The position numbers were made by a program, and so were the translations under genes. The notes under the pieces were generated by a model. The model ran no database searches, was not told the DNA's origin, and was given only the letters and a program-made list of their open reading frames with translations. Of a stretch of DNA of 64,000 nt, positions 1-10,648 are shown piece after piece; positions within the stretch are counted from its first letter, which is position 1; the number at the start of each line of letters is the position of its first letter. The DNA comes from Linanthus parryae (lineage: Eukaryota > Streptophyta > Magnoliopsida > Ericales > Polemoniaceae): contig JALGPY010000006.1 of the NCBI GenBank assembly GCA_023055425.1, forward strand, positions 69,162,127-69,226,126. The letters run 5' to 3'.

Positions 1-56
1 TGTATCAGGATAAGAAGCTAGTTGCAAGGGTAGAGGAGTAGGAATTTGATTATGCC

Positions 57-671
57 TTGGCCCATATTGCAAGTGAAGATGTGAACTTTGTTGGGGCACA
101 AGGACAGCGGTCGAATTGGAACCAAGAGAACTACATACCAGGCACAAGAGATCATCCAGCTTTCAGGTATGGGGATCATTCTGGATCTATATACACACCA
201 GGGTTTCAGCACATGCCACAAGCACCAGTTTCACAGGCTCCACCACCAGCTGTTGCAACGCCAAACCCAAAGATTTCTGAACTGACTAAGGCGTTAACAC
301 AGCCGAGTAACAACATGAACAATACGAATAACAACATACACAATACGAACACGATGGTCAATGTTGTGTATTCTGAAGTGCAGGCTACGAAGAATTCTCT
401 TCGTTCACTAGAGGTTCAAGTTGGGAAAATTGCAGCGCAACTATCTGCTAGAGCACCTGGCTCTCTACCGTCTGACACAGAGAATGTGCCCCATGTAAAT
501 GCCATTACCACTCGCAGCGGGGTTTCGTTGAATGATCCACCATATCGGAGCCATGCCAGAGCTGAAGCGTCAAAAGCTAAGGAGCATCAGGTCTTCGATT
601 ATGAGAAGACACCTGTCATGGTCCCCCAATCAAAGGGCGTGACTTCACATGAGGAGAATAAATCCAATTAG
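57..671 (+). pseudogene. gag C-terminal part of the Athila/Tat-like gypsy element
   Basis: The reading frame opens before the window, so 57 is only the first in-frame Met of 204 residues. It has a Pro/Gln-rich stretch, an Asn/Thr-rich low-complexity run at residues 85-102, then QVGKIAAQLSAR and NAITTRSG, segments typical of Athila/Tat gag proteins. After the stop at 669-671 recognisable gag sequence continues out of frame (about 672-880: LPPSSRDVYFPLKTR, then a degraded FLNIFSKLYI segment). The gag protein would form the virus-like particle. Stops and frame breaks make it non-functional. Confidence 0.75.
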
Positions 672-865
672 GTATTACTACCCCCTTCTTCTAGAGATGT
701 ATATTTTCCATTGAAAACTAGGAATAAGAAGGATGACTCAAAGGAGTACAGGCGATTTCTCAATATTTTCTCCAAACTGTACATATACATTCCGTTGATT
801 GAGGCGCTGCAGAAAATTACTAAGTATACACGGTTAACAAGGATGCAATCCTTGGAAGAAAAGCT

Positions 866-1353
866 ATGGATGACTTTCAGACAGTGAAATTGACTGAGAA
901 TGTGATTTCATGTGTCTTACATGGGCTGCCGAAGAAGAAGAAAGATCCAGGTAGTTTTGTGATTGAATCTACACTTGGTGGAGCTTATACAGGCAAGGCT
1001 CTGTGCGATCTGGGTGCAATTTTCAATTTGATGTGGCTTTCAGTATTCAAAAAGCTATGTATGGGAAGCCGCCTAAAACTTGGATCAATTTGCAGATCGC
1101 GTATAAGTCATCAAAGAAGGCCATTGGGGTGGTAGAAAACTTACTTGTGAGGGTTGGTAGTTTGATCATGCCAGCTGATTTTGTGATATTAGACATGCCA
1201 TATGGTGACGTTCTGATCATTCTTGCTAGGCCCTTTCTGGCTACCAGTCGGACATTAATTGACATGGAGAATGGGGAGTTGATCATGAGGGTCAAGGATA
1301 CTGTGGAGACCTTTTGGGTTTCAAACCGACTCCTCACTAAACTCTTGAGATGA
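866..1353 (+). pseudogene. retropepsin-like protease remnant of the gypsy element
   Basis: Two overlapping frames together give an Athila/Tat aspartic protease domain. The first (866-1135) reads KDPGSFVIEST and then ALCDLGAIFNLMWLSVFKKL, which aligns with the family's CDLGASINLMPLSIFKKL; CDLG stands for the usual active-site D-[ST]-G, as is common in this clade. A frameshift at about 1045-1075 moves the reading to the 1003-1353 frame, which continues PADFVILDMPYGDVLIILARPFLATSRTLI. The typical LGRPFLAT appears as LARPFLAT. Sequence homologous to RT should follow but does not; the sequence passes directly to the post-pol motif near 1570. Confidence 0.7.
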
Positions 1354-1749
1354 AACCAGGATTACCATTTCCCGTGCAAGTTAGGCGCGCAATTCTAGAC
1401 CTGCCACAGGAGGATCCGCTTGAACTTAAAGGAAAAGCATCGAGTGTGCAGGCGACGAGGTAGTTATGAGCATTCAGCGTCAGAAGCTGGATGCAACACG
1501 ACGTGCCAAACAACCTTTCTGAGCGTCATGAGGTATCATGGTCGGGCCGTCTGCCTCAAATTACAAGCGCTGCTAGGGAGGAAACCCAATGTGGAGTAGG
1601 ATTTTTTTTTGTTTTTATTGTTATTATTTATGAGTTCTCTAAATTTGATAGTGAGGGGTGAGAGAGATTGGACTAATTTTTCCAATCATTGTGCAGGGAC
1701 ATAGGTACAAAAGACGTACCGGATTCCCCTTCTTGACGTGTATGCTAGA

Positions 1750-1754
1750 GATGG
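1750..1754. repeat. 5-bp target-site duplication (left) of the copia insertion
   Basis: GATGG directly precedes the TGTAAG start of the left copia LTR. The same five bases follow the right LTR at 11895-11899; AGATGG is shared if one adds the adjacent A. A 5-bp duplication is the norm for Ty1-copia integrases. Confidence 0.8.
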
Positions 1755-2448
1755 TGTAAGTTATGCATGGTTTCAAAGGCTTGAAATAGCCACTCTATTT
1801 CAAGGCCTTGAAACAGCTTTCAAAGCTCTGAACAAGACAATGCAGTTCAAGCATGACTTAGGGGAGTTTTCTGATTTTATTCCAACTCCTAAACTCCTAT
1901 ACTTGATTATATATATATATATATTAGTGATGAAAGACAAATTATTGTGACACTCTAAACTGTGACTAATTCTTTTGTTTGACTCAGTTTATGCAGAGAT
2001 ATTGCATCTCATATTTTGCATGAACTATTTCCTAACTTATGTTTTGCAGGAAAGGAAACTGCTTGATGATTTGATTCTGTGACCAATCTACTTTGTTTGA
2101 AAGCTTCCCAACATGTTTCTAAAAAAGATCAAATCAGTATCTTTGAAGATACTGAGCAACTATCCATTGGGAGAAGCAATTAAAGAAGTCAACAATGCAG
2201 CTTCAAAATAGGAAAGTTGGTTAGTGAGAACCGCAAGCTGTAACAAAGTAAGACATCTCTCTGTGCTTAAAATTTAGGGCTTAGATTTTGATTAATAAGA
2301 ATTGAGTTGAAAATCCTGCAGGGATCAAGTCCCTGAGGTAGAGACGTAGGTCCAAGTGGACTGAACTCTATATACCTTGTGTCTCTTGCATTTACTTTTT
2401 AGTTCTATACTTAGCTTATTTGCAGCAAACAAAACAAATTTTATTTCT
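1755..2448 (+). repeat. left (5') LTR of the copia element, internally deleted and 3' truncated
   Basis: It aligns with the right LTR from TGTAAGTTATGCATGG onward. Two deletions shorten it. A gap of about 332 bp corresponds to right-LTR 11108-11439, joined at a GGTTA microhomology. The last 230 bp or so are also missing: alignment stops at TTTTATTTCT (about 2448), so the normal LTR end and the tRNA primer binding site are gone. The length is about 694 bp against 1246 bp in the right LTR. Confidence 0.85.
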
Positions 2449-2473
2449 GCATAGATTTAAACATCTTGTGATT

Positions 2474-3606
2474 ATGAGTACTGTAGGTGATGGTGTTTTC
2501 TCTCAGGGAAGAGCTGCTAACAGATCTCCTCTCTTCTGTGGTGATAACTTTGTACACTGGAAGGCCTTGATGAAAATGTTCATCATTGATCAAGACATAG
2601 AGCTTCGGAATATAATACAGAATGGTCCACTCACTTTCTACACAGAGAAAGATGGGATTAGAACTCACAAAACTGAAGACTCGCTCTCTTCTTTTGAAAT
2701 GGAACAATTTTCCAAAAATTATAAAGCTATGAATCTCTTATATTGTGCTTTGAGTGCAGATGAATTTAATAGGATTTCAGATTGCAAGACTGCCAAGGAG
2801 ATCTGGGATAAGCTTGTGGTGACTTTTGAAGGAACCAGCCAAGTCAAGTAAACCAAGATCAACATATATCTCAGGCAATATGAGCTATTCAAGATGAATG
2901 GAGATGAGTCAATCAGAGACATGTTCAAAAGATTCACTGATATTGTCAACAATCTTGATTCACTGGGAAAACACATTTCCAATGAAGAAAATGTTAAAAA
3001 GATTCTGAGAAGTCTTCCTAGAGAAAAATTGGAACCAAAGACTACTGCTATTGAAGAAACTTAAGATCTATCATCACTTCAACTTCATGACCTTCAATGA
3101 AAACTCCTCACACATGAAATATCCATGAATGAAGTTGATAGAGAGTTACCAGAAGGTTTCAAGAATTTAGCTCTCAGTTCAAAGGAGAATGAGCGATCTC
3201 AAAGTCTTGAAATTGAAGAAGATGACGACGAAGATCCTTTTGCTTTGATTTCCAAAGCCTTGACCAGAATCCTCAAAATGAAGAAGAAATTTGGAAATAA
3301 AGACTTCAACAGAGACAGACACAGATCCTCCAGTAGCAAAGACTACAAAGGTAAATCTTATTCACATGGTAATAAGCCTAAAGTAATAAATTACTTTGAG
3401 TGTGGTGATGCAGGACACTTGGTTAGAGACTATCCACACAAAAAGAGAAAAAACTTTTAGAAGAAAGACCATAAAAGAAGAAAGAAATTTATGATAGCCT
3501 CATGGAGTGATTCTGAAACCTCAAGTGACTCTGAATCTGAAGAAGAACATGCCAACCTATGCTTTATGGCCAAGCATGATGAAAAATCTGAAAGAACATT
3601 GAGGTA
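2474..3606 (+). pseudogene. copia gag polyprotein remnant
   Basis: The ATG at 2474 (MSTVGDGVFS) opens a copia gag: FVHWKALMKMFI, KTAKEIWDKLVVTFEGTSQVK, then YELFKMNGDESIRDMFKRFTD, as in UBN2-type gag domains. In-frame stops occur at about 2849 and 3062 and further breaks follow. The segment at 3125-3460 has an acidic patch and a zinc knuckle, but the CCHC motif reads YFECGDAGHLVRDYP: the first and last cysteines are both replaced by tyrosine, so it cannot bind zinc normally. Acidic SDSETSSDSESEEE follows, as in many copia gag/PR junctions. The gene is dead. Confidence 0.85.
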
Positions 3607-3785
3607 ATGGTAAACTCCTTAATTTCAAAACCAACAGAATCCCTCTCTGATTATCTTAGAGCGATGCTTTTAAATGAAGAGGACTATCTGAAAGAGATAA
3701 GAGTTTTGGAAGAAAAAGTTCATGAGCAAGCAAAAGAAAACTTGCATCTTGTTTGTATGAATCAGAACTTTGAAATTTCTCAACG

Positions 3786-4318
3786 TTTCGTTTGGATAAC
3801 GATGGATTTGGGGGTGAATTTAAATTTGGGATGATTTAAAATAAAATCCAATATTTGGATATATTATAGGGGATTGGATTTTATTTGAAACAAATCCAAG
3901 CCCGCAAATCATGAATAATTTGAAATTCCAACACAATGGCCGTCATTTGAAATTCACCGCGCCTAAGTGATGAAACCAAGTTACAACAATGCGAATTTAG
4001 TAAATGAAACCAAGTTTTCATCTTAAGGCTTTAAAAGAATCGTGTAAAAAAGTGCTCCTGCCGGGATTCAAACCCCATATCTCAGCCTCGCAGGCAGGAC
4101 AAATCCTTTGCAGTGGGGCATTTGCCGCTGGGACAAGTTCATTTATGTTAACTTTCAAACATTAAATAATTAACTCCTCTAGCGAATCCAAATTCAAAAT
4201 TAGACTCATAATTATATCCAAACGAAGATTTTCAAATCTCTCCAGATTTGAAATTTTAGAATTTGACATTTTAGATTTCAAATCCAAATTCAAATTCAAA
4301 TCATGATTACCAAACGCA
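3786..4318. mobile_element. MITE-like insertion inside the copia gag-pol region
   Basis: The copia reading is interrupted by about 530 bp of non-coding AT-rich DNA. Its ends are imperfect inverted repeats: CGTTTGGATAACGATGGATT on the left and, read in reverse complement from the right, GCGTTTGGTAATCATGATTT. Many short GATTTGAAATTC-like repeats lie near both ends. A clean target duplication is not visible; GAAATTTC and GAAATCTG flank it. GTTTGGTAA-type termini are common in hAT and PIF MITEs, so the superfamily is left open. Near 4070-4100 the minus strand reads GGTTTGAATCC, close to a tRNA B box. Confidence 0.55.
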
Positions 4319-4319
4319 G

Positions 4320-4935
4320 CCCAAAAGAAATCTGACAGTGATTTCAAAGCCTTGGAAACCATTTTCAAAGCCTTGAAAACACAAGTCAAGGAAGTAGTCA
4401 CTGAGAATTCTGTTCTGAGTGACATCATTGTTAATCTAAGGCATCAAGTTGATTAATTGGATAAACAAAAGATTACTCTAACTGAGAAAGTTCAAGAATC
4501 TGAATCAACCATAACAAAACTTGCTGGCTCAGATCACAACTTGAATTTGATTCTTGAAGATAGCTTAAAGTCTGTTCACAAAACTTGGTATTGGATACAT
4601 TCCGAATTTCCCCAGAAAGAACAATACCAGATTTGTGAAAGCTGGAAGCAGAATTTCTCCTAAATTCCATTACTGCAATAAAATTTGTCATGTTAAGGTA
4701 ACTTGTCCTTTCAGAAGAAGAGACCATCACATAATGAGGAATATTTTTCCAATTCAACTCAAAGGACAAGTTAGACAGATTTGGGTTCCTAAAGGGGTTA
4801 GACCACCTAACATGGTTAACCCTGAGTATGAATCTAAGTTCCACACTTGGTCTAACAGCTGGGTAAGGAAGTGAATGGTGTTTGCAGGTTTTCACCAAGA
4901 CCAAAGAACAGAAATGGTTTATGGACAGTGTTGCT
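4320..4935 (+). pseudogene. copia gag tail and protease N-terminus, frameshifted
   Basis: Coiled-coil-like KALETIF/KALKTQVK text (4341-4456) precedes 4457-4663 and 4635-4874. The last piece contains YCNKICHVKVTCPFRRR, a decayed second zinc-knuckle-like segment, and IWVPKGVRPPN, which in many copia elements just precedes the protease. The protease active site should read W-F-M-D-S-G-C-S-R-H-M. At 4920-4945 the DNA reads GACAGTGTTGCTCC, so one G is missing and the frame breaks exactly inside D-S-G. Confidence 0.75.
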
Positions 4936-6250
4936 CCAGACACATGAGTGGAAAGAGATCTTTATTCTCAGAGTTCAAAGAGCAATCTGAAGGTTCAATC
5001 ACACTTGGTGACAAAGGTAAATGAAGCATTCTAGATATTGATAAAGTTGGTACAAATTCTGAAAACTCTATTTATGATGTATATTAGTTGATGGTTTGAA
5101 ATTTAACTTGCTTAGTGTATCTCAGCTTTGTGATAATGGTAATAAAGTTATTTTTGACAAAGAGAAATGTGTGGTGCAAAATGATAAATCTGGCAACTGC
5201 ATCCTCACAGCCTCTAGGTCAAGCAATGTCTATAGTTTTCAAACTAACAAATTTGCAGGAGAACACTTGAAGTGTCTCAAGGCCTTGAAAGAAGATTCAA
5301 ATATTTGGCACAGAAAGTTAGGACACATTAGCTTGCACACTTTGAAAAATCTAGTTTCCAAGAACTTAGTAAGAGGTCTACCCTCTATCAAGTCCAAATA
5401 TGAAGAAAAATGCAAGGCATGTGCACAAGGCAAGCAAACTAGAAGCTCATTCAAACCAAAGAACTTTGTAAGTACTACTAGACTCATTGAATTAATGCAT
5501 ATGGATCTGTGGTCCTAGGAGAACTCCAACTCCAAAGGGTAAGAAGTACATGCTTGTTATTGTAGATGATTTCTCTAGATTTGCTTGGGTTATGTTTCTT
5601 ATAGAAAAATCTGAAGCCCTCTCTGAATTTTCAAAACTTTTTAGAGAACTTCAAACCTTGAAACACCTACATATTGCTTCAATTAGAAGTGATCATGGTA
5701 GAGAGTTTGATCAAATTGAGTTTGATTTATTTTGTTCTAATCATGGCATCTCTCGCAACTTTTCTGCTCGTAGAAATCCTCAATAGAATGGAGTTCTTGA
5801 AAGAAAGAACATGACACTTGAAGACATGTCAAGAACAGTGCTTTTGGAGAACAAACTGTCAAAATACTATTGGGCAGAAGCTGTGAATACTGCAAACTAT
5901 ATTCTCAACAGGTTCTTGATTAGACCTATATTAAATAAGACTCCTTATGAGCTGTTTAAAGGAAGAAAGCCAAAAACTTCTTACTTCAAAATTTTTGGTT
6001 GTACATGCTATGTTCACACTAATGGTAAGGAAAATATTGGTATGTTTGATGCAAGAAGTGATGGATGTATCTTTCTTAGTTATTCACAAACAAGCAAATC
6101 CTATAAAGTTTACAATAAGATAACCAAGCTTGTTGAAGAAAGTATTCATGTCATATTTGATGAAGGCTATGATGGTTCTTTGAGTGATGGTTTTGCAGAT
6201 CTAAATCTGAACAATCATGATTCAGATAATGAAGAGGACTTCTCAAAAGG
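4936..6250 (+). pseudogene. copia protease tail, GAG-pre-integrase and integrase
   Basis: From 5096 the frame reads LKFNLLSVSQLCDNG, then the pre-integrase zinc domain (WHRKLGHISLHTLKNL, CKACAQGKQTR). The integrase core follows in pieces: HMDLWS with the first catalytic Asp, a frame break at 5516, VDDFSRFAWV, RSDHGREFD with the second Asp (about 5690), and NGVLERKNMTLEDMSRT with the catalytic Glu (about 5795), preceded by a TAG at 5784. WAEAVNTANYILNR and PYELFKGRKP then mark the integrase C-terminal region. This enzyme would insert the cDNA. The catalytic residues remain, but at least two frame breaks kill it. Confidence 0.88.
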
Positions 6251-7380
6251 TTCCAATGAAAACTTACAGGAACACAAAAGGCATTTTCAAGGCCTTGAAA
6301 ATGAGTTTCAAAGCCTTGAAACAAATCCTCCAGAAAAGACAACTGATCAAACCACTGCTTCAAGTTCTAAAAGACTTGAAAGACAAATTGGAGAGCCTGA
6401 AACTTGGACACCAAGGAAGAGATTTAAATATCTTTCATATCATCCTGCTGATAACATTCTTACTTATCCAACCACTGGTACACAAACTAGATCACAGTTA
6501 TTGAATCTTTGTTCTTTTGATGCTTTTTTTTCTCTTGTAGAACCCAAAAATATGAAGGAAGCATTACAAGAAGCAGACTATATCATAGCTATGAAAAGTG
6601 AACTCAATGAGTTTGAAAGGAACGGGGTTTGGAATCTAGTTCCCAAGAAATCAGTTTGTTATCGGCACCAGATGGGTATTCAGAAACAAGTTAGATGAAA
6701 ATGGGAAGGTTATTAAAAATAAAGCTAGATTGGTAGCTCAAGGCTACAATCAAGAAGAACGTATTGACTATGAGGGAAATTTTACTCATGTTGCCAGGTT
6801 AGAATCAATTATAATTCTACTTGCATTTGAATCTCGCAAGAACATGAAACTTTTTCAAATGGATGTGAAGTGTGCATTCTTAAATAGATATCTACAAGAG
6901 GAAGTTTATGTTGCTCAACCTACATGTTTTGAAAATGAAAAGTGTCGAGACCATGTTTATAAACTTGACAATGATCTTTATGGTTTGAAACAAGCTCCAA
7001 GGGCTTAGTATGAAAGATTGCCAAATTTTTTACTTGAAAATGATTTCAAAAGAGGATTAGTAGACAAAACCCTTTTCATAAAGAATCATGAGAAAGATAT
7101 GCTTATAGTTTAAACTTATGTTGATGATATTCTGTTTGGAGCTACTAATGATCTTCTCTGCAAGGAATTCTCAAGTCTTATGAGCAGGGAATTGGAAATG
7201 AGTTTGATGGGAGAGTTGAACTTCTTTCTTGGACTTCAAATACATCAAATGAAGAAATACATATTTCTACATCAACGCAATTATACAAGAGACTTGCTGA
7301 GCAAATATAATGTCTCAATCCAAATAAATCAAGACCCCCATGAGCTCTACATTGTCATTAGACAAAGATGAATCTGGTAA
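6250..7380 (+). pseudogene. copia reverse transcriptase remnant
   Basis: A linker rich in FQGLE/FQSLE peptides, encoded by the element's palindrome (6285-6321), leads to the RT. The RT begins with EALQEADYIIAMKSELNEFERNGVWNLV. A frameshift near 6655 is followed by the frame from 6721 (KARLVAQGYNQEERIDY, FQMDVKCAFLNRYLQEEVYV, LYGLKQAPRA), then a TAG at 7006-7008. The catalytic YVDD motif survives at about 7120 (TYVDDILFG), but a TAA lies a few codons upstream at about 7112. ELNFFLGLQIHQM follows, then another break at about 7371. This is RVT_2-type RT that would copy the element's RNA. Confidence 0.88.
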
Positions 7381-7389
7381 GAGTGTGAA

Positions 7390-8046
7390 TGTGAAAGAGT
7401 ATAGAGGTACAATTTATATCTCATAGCTAGCAGACCAGATATCATTTTCAGTGTTTGTATGTGTGCTAAATTTCAAGCTGATCCCAAATAATCACACTTG
7501 ACTGCTATCAAAAGAATCTTTAGATATATCAATGGTACTAAAGACTTAGGGCTTTGGTATCCTAAAAAATCTAATTTATCTCTGTGTGGCTATTCAGATG
7601 CTGACTATTCAGGGTATAAAGTTGATAGAAAGAGTACATCAGAATGCTGCCAATTTCGTGGATCATCATTAATCAGCTGGCATTCAAGGAAGCAAAATTC
7701 AGTTGCACTATCAACAGCGGAAGCTGAATACATAGCATCCGGAGCCTGCTGTTCACAAGTGTAATGGATAACACAACAAATGAGAGACCTTGGATTTAAT
7801 TTCAGAGATATACCTATTAAGTGTGACAATACAAGTGCAATATCAAACACCAAGAATCCAGTTCAGCATTCAAGAACCAAACATATTGATGTTAGACATC
7901 ACTTCATCAGAGATCATGCTAAAAAAGGTGATTTTGTTCTTAAATTTGTTTCTACTAACATGCAATTTACAGATATCTTCACTAAACCACTGCCAGACGA
8001 AACATTCTCAGCCTTGAGATTAGAATTGGGTATGCTAAATAAATAA
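7390..8046 (+). pseudogene. copia RNase H domain
   Basis: The frame 7498-7764 reads AIKRIFRYINGTKDLGLWY, YSDADYSGYKVDRKSTS and ALSTAEAEYIASGACCSQV, then TAA. The frame resumes as WITQQMRDLGF and KCDNTSAISNTKNPVQHSRTK, and ends with FTDIFTKPLP and a stop at 8044-8046. The D of SDAD, the E of AEAEY and the D of CDN are the expected active-site positions. The order after RT confirms a copia pol. One stop and earlier frame breaks make it inactive. Confidence 0.88.
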
Positions 8047-8505
8047 GCACTGGTTTAGGGAAAGTATCAGGTAAGTTTAAGGTAAGTATTATGTGTTTTA
8101 AAGGTTTGGAATGATTTTCAAAGCCTAGAAAATCTTTTCAAATTTGACTTTATGTGCTTGTGCAATACAACTTTTCAAGGCCTTGAAATACTTTCCAAGG
8201 CCTTGAAAATAAGACTGCATGCTAGTTAGTCAATAATATGGATCTTACAAAGTTGGGTGTTATCTCTCTAGATAATTGCTTAATATTGCCCTTTACTTTT
8301 CAAAAAACCCTTTTCAGCCGAAATAGTATTATAGTATTTACGTTCACCAGCGCACACAATTTTGTCTAATTGATTCCGCAAATCTTCAAAAGATTAGGAA
8401 AATATTTTGTTTCCTTTTTAAACTGAAACTCTTCAGTATTTATCTTCTTTTCTCTTTCTCTCCTTCGTATCTCTCCTACCTTTCTCTTCTGTATCCCAAA
8501 CCCTA

Positions 8506-10292
8506 ATGCGCACTAGACGAGCCTCTGATAGAATCAAGATGGTTGGTGGTTCAAAGGCTGCTACAGAAAAGAAAATAAAGACTAATGAGGAAGAGGTTCA
8601 GACCATTAGTGGTGATTTCAGTTCAAGAACTCCAAGTGCTGAAGAAATTGCCCTTCCTCCTCCCAAGAAGAAGGCAAAGAAAGATCAGACACCCACTTCC
8701 ATCACGAAAAGGAAGATGAAGGAAGTTGAATCTGCTCCAGAAACACATATTACTAGTCCTAAGAAGCTGAAGAAGAAGCCTACTAAAGCAGATAAGGGAA
8801 AATGAAAAGTAACAGAGGATAAGCCAGAGGAAAACATTGAGAAGGCACTGCAGATCTATTCAGAAAAGAAGAAATCCACTCGTAAGAAATTTGCCCTTGA
8901 TAACAAGTGTTTTGTTACAAATGTTGCTAGAGGTCAGTGGCTAGATGGATTTGATTCTAGATCAGTTGCCTACTGTAGTATGGTTAGTGTTTCCATGTTG
9001 AATATTATGAATCTAGAGTATACTATGATGCTGAAGAAAAGCTCTCTTTGGTTTGTTCTAAACCCTCCAGAGATAGCCTACCCCAGACTCACTAGATTCT
9101 TTTACCTAAACATGAGACAACTCAAGAATACTGTGAACCTTGTGATTCAAACCAAAGTTGCTGAAACTAATATGGAATTAATCACTCTGAGTTTGCCAAC
9201 ATTCTAGGCTGTCCAAAAAGGTTTGACACTAGCAATCACCCTCCTAAGAGTGAAGCCCTGAAACTGGCCAAAGAAGAATTCTTTCTACCCAACACCACTA
9301 TCACATCCAAGCAGTTAACACACTATGTGCTAACTATTGAAGCTAAAGTCTTGTTTACAATCTTGATGACATGTATGGTACCAAGGGAGAACTCAAAGGA
9401 GTTGATAACTGAAAGAGTGCTATACATTATGTACTTGGTTATGCATGGTTATGAGGTTGATCTTTAAAAAATTGTGATGGAGCACATGCTTTATTACCAA
9501 ACCAATCAGAGAAAGCATCATTTGCCATATGCTAATCTACTCACCTCATTCTTTCAACACCTTGAAATTCCAACTGACAGGGAAGTAACTATTACTACTG
9601 GTTTCGGTATGCTTGATGTGAAAGCATTTGAGAAAATTGGTTTAGTAAAAAACTGTGCTAAGACTTGGAAACTGTCCTTAGATTTGGCTGAAGAAGAGAT
9701 GAGCTCCAAGAAGTTTCTTAAGCCCAAGGCCTTGACCCCTACCTCAAGCCAAACCCCTCAGTCTCAAGATCTCTCCTTAGTTCTTCTGAAACTTGATGGA
9801 CTTGAGAAGGATATGGATTAACTAAAAGAGAATCGACGTGAGTTTGGAACTCAGTTTAAAAAAATTAAGTACATGGTTGAAAACATATTCAAGAGAATGA
9901 CTGTGTTTGATGTGCCTGAAGAAGTTTCTCAAGCTGCAGAGGGAACCAAAAAGGATGGATCAACCAAAGAACTCTTCAGTGACCATACAACTCAAGATGA
10001 GACTGCTGGATTGAAGGATAAGGGTAAGCAAGTGTATAAGGAACATGGTTATGAAGATCAAGAAAAAGATGAAGTTGACAGTACATATTCAAGAATACTG
10101 CATAAAGATCTCACGAAGAAGTCAAAGAAGGCAACCAATCCAGAAACAGTTAATGAAGTTGAGCTGTTTGAGGAAGAAGGTGAAGGTGGTGATAAAGTGG
10201 CTCAAGAGGAAGAACAAAATGATGAGAATGATGAAGAAGATAGTGAGGAAGAAGATGCACAGCAGCAAGGAGATGGAGATCCAACCCCTTAA
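8506..10292 (+). pseudogene. third ORF of the copia element, putative plant transposon protein domain
   Basis: An extra ORF 460 bp downstream of RNase H begins MRTRRASDRIK and has a Lys-rich basic N-terminus with PPPKKKAKKD and PKKLKKKP, which resemble nuclear localisation signals. Stops fall at 8803, 9207 and about 9467. The middle part (EFANILGCPKRFD, SKQLTHYVLTIEAKVLFTI, ERVLYIMYLVMHGYEVDL, HHLPYANLLTSFFQHL) resembles the putative plant transposon protein domain found beside gag-pol in many plant LTR elements. The 3' part (9873-10292) is acidic, Glu/Asp-rich and coiled-coil-like. No signal peptide or membrane segment is visible, so an envelope role is not supported. Function unknown. Confidence 0.6.
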
Positions 10293-10648
10293 CTCTTTCC
10301 TATTCATTATATCTTTTTCAAGGACTGGAAATCCTTTTCAAAGTCTTGAAAAAATTATATCTTTTCAAACATGTTTACATATTTTCAAAACTTTGATCCA
10401 ACATGTTCTATGTCTTTTTTAATGAAATTCAAAAAGGGGGAGAAATTTTAGGTGTTTGTTTTTTTTTATTTTTTTGCTGGTTTAGAGACCTAGTTTTGGT
10501 CAATAGGATTATCTAAAAACTTTGATGCTACGTAGCTGCTTAATAAGTTTGATTATTTAGAAATCTTGTGTTATAGTTTATTGTTATAATTTACTGATAT
10601 GCTCTAACAAGTATTTTTTTAAGTTTTGTCTTTCATCAATGGGGAGAT

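Noticed and set aside
1798..1813. TTTCAAGGCCTTGAAA as heat shock element
   Set aside because: Heat shock elements need GAA/TTC blocks spaced by two bases; here eight bases separate TTC from GAA.
8506..10292. Retroviral envelope gene in the copia element
   Set aside because: No signal peptide, no membrane segment and no cysteine-rich ectodomain are visible; the basic N-terminus argues for a nuclear protein.
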